Shown: piece by piece, positions 5,795 through 8,590 of the stretch
Numbering within the stretch: position 1 is the first letter of the stretch
How the letters are laid out: each line of letters starts with the position of its first letter
DNA from: an uncultured Bacilli bacterium
GTDB lineage: Bacteria; Bacillota_I; Bacilli_A; RF39; UBA660
Direction of reading: 5' to 3'
NCBI GenBank assembly: GCA_947628685.1
Contig: CANRAT010000056.1
Coordinates: forward strand, 1-8,590
Length of the DNA stretch: 8,590 nt
The notes under the pieces: model-generated
What the model saw: the letters and a program-made list of their open reading frames with translations, nothing else
Told to the model about the DNA's origin: nothing
Databases searched by the model: none
Position numbers and translations under genes: made by a program

Positions 5795-7474
5795 TTAACC
5801 TATATATGTAACTTCATTAGTCCCACAATCCTTAAACATACCATCTTGTTTAATTTCATCATTTACTATCCATTTATCTCTTGACACTTTTATTTCACTT
5901 AAACTTGTACATCCATTAAACATATATATCATATCTGTTACACTTGATGTGTCAAAATTACTTAAGTCTAGTTTTGTTAAACTAGAACAACCTGAAAACA
6001 TACTTTTCATAGTTGTTACTTTAGATGTATCAAAATTACTTACATCTAATTCCTTTAAATTCTTACATCCTTCAAACATTCTATACATATTTTCTACACT
6101 TGATGTGCTAAAATTACTTAAATCTAGTTCCGTTAAACTTGAACATCCTAAAAACATTCCCCACATACCTGTTACACTTGATGTGTCAAAGCCCTTCCCA
6201 AATTTTATTTCTTTTAAATTACTACAATAAACAAACATATAAGTCATATTGGTTACGCTACTTGTATTCCAATTACTTAAATCTAAACTCGTTAAACTTG
6301 AACAACCTGAAAACATACTTTGCATAGTTGTTACTTTTGATGTATCAAAACTTTTTCCAAATTTTATTTCTTTTAAATTCTTACAACCTTCAAACATTCT
6401 ATACATATTTTCTACACTTGATGTGCTAAAATTACTTAAATCTAGTTCTGTTAAACTTGAACAACCTAAAAACATTCCCCACATACCTGTTACACTTGAT
6501 GTGTCAAAGCCCTTCCCAAATTTTATTTCTTTTAAATTACTACAATAAACAAACATATAAGTCATATTGGTTACGCTACTTGTATCCCAATTACTTAAAT
6601 CTAAACTCGTTAAACTTGAACAGCCATCAAATACTCCATATAAACTTGTTAAGTTGCTTATATCCCAATCATTTATATTTATGCTTGTTAAACTGGAACA
6701 TCCTGAAAACATACCATACATTGTAGTTACTTTGCTTGTATCAAAAAGGTTAAATTTTATATTTAATAATCCTTTGAAAAGTTTAAACATACGAGCGCAA
6801 CTAGCATTACCTAATATATAACCTTCACTATAAATATATACTGTATTATCTCCATCATAATATGCTATTACACTTCCATCTTGTTTTTGTGATACATCTA
6901 TATTTTTTAAACTTTCTAATGATTCTTTCGTATATCCTTTTGGTAATAACCCATCTTCATAAAATTCTACTTCTTTTAATGTGTTATCTTCCGAAGTAGA
7001 AGGTGTATCTATATCGTTAACTAATGTCTTTATTTTAGTATTAAATGTATCTCCATTTACTAACATATTTTCTTTTATATCTTTATATAACTCTACACTA
7101 TTATCTTCTAATAATTTTGAATAATATTTATCTATCTTTCCTTTTATTATTCTTACTACTTTTTTATTCTCTACAAGTAGTCCTCCACTTTCTAATCCTT
7201 TTCCTTTGTATTCTACATTTATTTTTTTATCGTTTAGTTTTAATACTTTTCCACTATCATTTATTATATATAGCCCATCACTTACATTATTATTCATTTC
7301 TTCATTCATAATTGATGTATTTACTGCTCTTATATATTCTGATACACTTATTTCTATTGACTTTATTCTTGACTTTTCTATTAATTGTAATACTTGTGGA
7401 ATAGCAATAAGTGAGATTATTGCAAGTACTACTATTACTGCAAGTAGTTCTACTAAAGTAAATCCATTTTTCAT
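5795..7474 (-). CDS. BspA-family leucine-rich repeat surface protein with type IV prepilin leader
   Basis: This 559-residue protein starts MKNG/FTLVELLAV, a prepilin peptidase site with Gly at -1 and Glu at +5, followed by a helix to about residue 31. This should export it and hold it in the membrane or a pilus-like structure. Residues 32-165 form a pilin-like linker. Residues 226-550 hold about eleven BspA/DUF285 repeats of 23-27 residues with the pattern LDLSNWDTSSVTNMxYMFxGCSSL, each with one Cys. No LPXTG, lipobox or other anchor is seen. Members of this family mediate adhesion or host contact. The ATG at 7474 is used. An in-frame GTG at 7483 exists but is only three bases from AAGG. A 318-base tandem duplication within the gene is nearly identical. 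Expression is probably phase variable through the poly-G promoter upstream. Confidence 0.9.
   Translation of the reverse strand: MKNGFTLVELLAVIVVLAIISLIAIPQVLQLIEKSRIKSIEISVSEYIRAVNTSIMNEEMNNNVSDGLYIINDSGKVLKLNDKKINVEYKGKGLESGGLLVENKKVVRIIKGKIDKYYSKLLEDNSVELYKDIKENMLVNGDTFNTKIKTLVNDIDTPSTSEDNTLKEVEFYEDGLLPKGYTKESLESLKNIDVSQKQDGSVIAYYDGDNTVYIYSEGYILGNASCARMFKLFKGLLNIKFNLFDTSKVTTMYGMFSGCSSLTSININDWDISNLTSLYGVFDGCSSLTSLDLSNWDTSSVTNMTYMFVYCSNLKEIKFGKGFDTSSVTGMWGMFLGCSSLTELDLSNFSTSSVENMYRMFEGCKNLKEIKFGKSFDTSKVTTMQSMFSGCSSLTSLDLSNWNTSSVTNMTYMFVYCSNLKEIKFGKGFDTSSVTGMWGMFLGCSSLTELDLSNFSTSSVENMYRMFEGCKNLKELDVSNFDTSKVTTMKSMFSGCSSLTKLDLSNFDTSSVTDMIYMFNGCTSLSEIKVSRDKWIVNDEIKQDGMFKDCGTNEVTYIG
5985..6622 (-). 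repeat. Tandem duplication (about 318 bases per copy) within the BspA repeats
   Basis: The block at about 5985-6304 recurs at about 6300-6622. From 6059 to 6304 against 6377 to 6622 I count only about four differences, with an offset of exactly 318 bases (106 codons). The left parts align at an offset of 315 with one short divergent stretch. This points to a recent in-frame duplication of four repeat units, and to a site where copy number can change by recombination. Confidence 0.85.
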
Positions 7475-7498
7475 ATACGTCACTATCCTTATACTTCT

Positions 7499-7529
7499 AT
7501 TCTACCACGCCCCCCCCCCTACGTGTCAA
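7499..7529 (-). promoter_or_regulatory. Putative phase-variable promoter with 10-G spacer tract
   Basis: On the minus strand TTGACA (7529-7524) and TAGAAT (7504-7499) are separated by 19 bases: CGTA, ten G and CGTGG. The flanks match the copy at 277-310 almost exactly, and only the G count differs greatly. With 19 bases the promoter should be weak; loss of one or two G would bring it to 17-18. It drives the BspA-family gene. Confidence 0.75.
7510..7519. repeat. Homopolymer tract, 10 C on + strand (G on -)
   Basis: This is a run of ten C in the spacer of the BspA gene promoter. It is the second longest G/C homopolymer in the window and is expected to slip in length. Confidence 0.95.
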
Positions 7530-7532
7530 GAC

Positions 7533-7554
7533 TAAAAAAAAGAACTTACGTTCT
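7533..7554 (-). terminator. Rho-independent terminator of rpsU-yqeY
   Basis: On the minus strand AGAAC (7554-7550) pairs with GTTCT (7545-7541) around GTAA, followed by a run of U to 7534. It begins immediately after the yqeY stop codon and ends four bases before the -35 box of the BspA promoter. Confidence 0.85.
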
Positions 7555-8001
7555 CTAATTTTTGTTTGATAATTTTTCCTTAACTTTTCTACTTACAAAA
7601 CTCATATCTGCCTTACCCTTTAATTTAGGTGTTACAAAAGCCATTAACTTACCCATATCAGATTGACTTGTAGGATTAACCTCTTTAAAAGCATCATCTA
7701 TTACTTTAAGGATTTCTTCTTCACTTAATTGCTCAGGCATATATTTGTTTAATATTTCTAATTCTTTATTTGTTTGAGATATTAAATCTTGTCTATTTGC
7801 TTTTTCAAATTCAACTATTGATTCTTTTCTCGTTTTAATTTGTTTACTAATAACATCAATAGTCTCTTCATCAGTTAATTCATGTTTTTTATTTATCTCT
7901 TCTAATTGAATAGCACCTTTGACCATTCTAAGTACACTAAGTGTTTCTTTATCTTGTGATTTCATTGCGAGTGTTAAATCATTTAATATTTTATTTCTCA
8001 T
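7555..8001 (-). CDS. yqeY: GatB/YqeY domain protein
   Basis: This 148-residue cytoplasmic protein matches the usual YqeY length of about 147-150. Typical features are the start (LNDLTLAMKSQDKETLSVLRMV), the charged helix KTRKESIVEFEKANRQDL (residues 57-74), ILNKYMPEQLSEEE and the C-terminal DMGKLMAFVTPKLKGKADMSFVS. The domain is shared with the tail of GatB in the tRNA-dependent amidotransferase, but the role of the stand-alone protein is not established. It follows rpsU by 39 bases, the arrangement common in Firmicutes, and has its own AAGGAG ribosome site before ATG at 8001. A hairpin in the gap may reduce its expression relative to rpsU. Confidence 0.93.
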   Translation of the reverse strand: MRNKILNDLTLAMKSQDKETLSVLRMVKGAIQLEEINKKHELTDEETIDVISKQIKTRKESIVEFEKANRQDLISQTNKELEILNKYMPEQLSEEEILKVIDDAFKEVNPTSQSDMGKLMAFVTPKLKGKADMSFVSRKVKEKLSNKN

Positions 8002-8022
8002 ATTATCTCCTTTACAATTAAA

Positions 8023-8040
8023 GAGCGACCTTAATCACTC
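8023..8040 (-). promoter_or_regulatory. Intergenic hairpin between rpsU and yqeY
   Basis: On the minus strand GAGTGA (8040-8035) pairs with TCGCTC (8028-8023) with one G-U pair and a 6-base loop, followed by only three U. It starts directly after the rpsU stop codon. It is probably a partial terminator or an mRNA-end stabiliser that allows more S21 than YqeY. This is inference from structure. Confidence 0.45.
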
Positions 8041-8235
8041 TTAATAATTATCTCTTTGTCTCTTTCTAGAGTTTTTGATGCCTTCTTCTTTCTTTTCTCT
8101 ACGTCTAACTCCAGGTTTTTTATAACCTTCTTGTCTTTCCCTAACTTTTTTTAGGAGGCCGTCTCTTGCATTTTTTTGTTTCATAGTACGCAAAGCACCA
8201 TCAACATTACCATTTCTTACTATTACCTTTGACAT
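8041..8235 (-). CDS. rpsU: Ribosomal protein bS21
   Basis: This 64-residue, strongly basic protein of the 30S subunit acts near the anti-Shine-Dalgarno region of 16S rRNA. It opens SKVIVRNGNVDGALRTMKQK and has the S21 helix followed by an Arg/Lys-rich tail (KKPGVRRREKK). The family is usually 57-70 residues, so it is complete. A strong ribosome site (AAAGGAGGGA) lies before ATG at 8235. It is first in a two-gene unit with yqeY and has its own extended -10 promoter. Confidence 0.95.
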   Translation of the reverse strand: MSKVIVRNGNVDGALRTMKQKNARDGLLKKVRERQEGYKKPGVRRREKKEEGIKNSRKRQRDNY

Positions 8236-8264
8236 AAAATCCCTCCTTTCACAAATCTATCAGT

Positions 8265-8293
8265 ATTATAACACCTAAATAAAAAATATACAA
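8265..8293 (-). promoter_or_regulatory. rpsU promoter, extended -10
   Basis: TATAAT (8270-8265) is preceded by TGT, which makes an extended -10, and lies 17 bases from TTGTAT (8293-8288), a partial -35 match. It sits 29 bases before the rpsU start codon, at the right distance for a short leader. Confidence 0.7.
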
Positions 8294-8341
8294 GAAAAAC
8301 TTTAATTTTCATTAAAATAATACGCTTTTATAATATATATA

Positions 8342-8379
8342 GAAAAAAATTAGGAATTTTTAATTTAATCCTAATTTTT
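8342..8379 (-). terminator. Rho-independent terminator of mutS
   Basis: On the minus strand AAAAATTAGGA (8379-8369) pairs perfectly with TCCTAATTTTT (8355-8345) around a 13-base AT loop, followed by U residues. It lies just past the mutS stop codon. The AT-only symmetry could allow function on both strands. Confidence 0.75.
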
Positions 8380-8384
8380 ATATA

Positions 8385-8590
8385 TTATTTTAATTCCTTT
8401 TTTAGATCATATAAAATATTAAGGGCTTCCATAGGAGTTGTATTTATAGGATCTATTTCTTTTAATTTCTTTTCTATTATAGAATCATTAGGAGTCACAA
8501 AGTCAAGAGGTAGTGATTCTTGAATTTTTATATCACGTTTTTTCTCTTTAGATTCATAAACACTTAATATATCACTTGCTCTTTTAATAA
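8385..8590 (-). CDS. mutS: DNA mismatch repair protein MutS, C-terminal 68 residues
   Basis: Only the end of the gene is in the window; its start lies beyond the right edge. The visible frame begins KRASDILSVYESKEKK, continues through PLDFVTP and ends NTTPMEALNILYDLKKELK before TAA. The segment 'KRASDIL' and the final 'MTPLEALNILYELKK'-type motif are typical of the MutS C-terminus, where the helix-turn-helix and dimer/MutL contacts follow the ATPase domain. No ATPase motif falls inside the window. Slippage repair by MutS is directly relevant to the stability of the poly-G tracts nearby. Confidence 0.85.
   Translation of the reverse strand, partial: IKRASDILSVYESKEKKRDIKIQESLPLDFVTPNDSIIEKKLKEIDPINTTPMEALNILYDLKKELK

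Noticed and set aside
5985..6622. Regularly spaced repeats that might suggest a CRISPR array
   Set aside because: The repeats are coding, in frame, with 69-80 base periods of degenerate sequence and no unique spacers.
5949..6821. Several plus-strand open frames with repeated sequence
   Set aside because: They are antisense shadows of the BspA repeats; they have no ribosome sites and repeat only because the real gene does.
7475..7483. GTG at 7483 as start of the BspA-family protein
   Set aside because: It is only three bases from AAGG, and the ATG at 7474 aligns with the start ATG of the two sister copies and gives a normal prepilin leader length.

Overview
The window comes from a low-GC Gram-positive, endospore-forming bacterium, most likely an uncultured gut Bacilli/Mollicutes-like lineage (RF39-type). 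The evidence is extreme AT richness, spo0A, a CotD-like coat protein, rpsU-yqeY, and BspA-family leucine-rich surface proteins with type IV prepilin leaders. The exact taxon is inference. Every convincing gene is on the minus strand, and TGG is used for Trp with no sign of TGA recoding. No tRNA, rRNA, CRISPR array or insertion sequence was seen.

Layout, left to right (transcription runs right to left): a prepilin-leader gene cut by the left edge (1-252) with a poly-G-spaced promoter; a small Cys/His-rich CotD-like spore coat gene (336-605); a 460-base region without a convincing gene that holds a strong sigma-A promoter, structured RNA and a terminator, so a candidate ncRNA or leader (about 696-1009); spo0A (1069-1827) with a promoter and a pair of 0A boxes; an overlapping three-gene set read pgk, then an LPG-synthase-TM/UPF0104 membrane protein, then a GT4 glycosyltransferase (5385 down to 1966); a decayed prepilin/BspA pseudogene (5480-5702); a 559-residue prepilin-anchored BspA leucine-rich repeat protein (5795-7474); yqeY and rpsU (7555-8235); and the C-terminus of mutS (8385-8590).

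The most striking signal is a module found three times. A gene-end terminator abuts a perfect TTGACA -35 box, then comes a homopolymeric G tract lying in the -35/-10 spacer, a TAGAAT -10 box, and a short leader into a prepilin signal (FTLVE). G-tract lengths are 13, 10 and 4, giving spacers of 22, 19 and 13 bases. This is the architecture of slipped-strand, phase-variable promoters known from Neisseria and other pathogens, here placed in front of surface-anchored proteins of a commensal Firmicute. The 13-base-spacer copy belongs to a dead gene with a degraded -10 box, so intact, variable and decayed states all lie within 7.5 kb. One live copy drives a BspA repeat protein and the other a different passenger domain, which suggests a small family of switchable surface proteins.

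The remaining genes serve sporulation (spo0A, the coat protein), glycolysis and membrane glycolipid synthesis (pgk, flippase-like protein, glycosyltransferase), translation (rpsU, yqeY) and mismatch repair (mutS).
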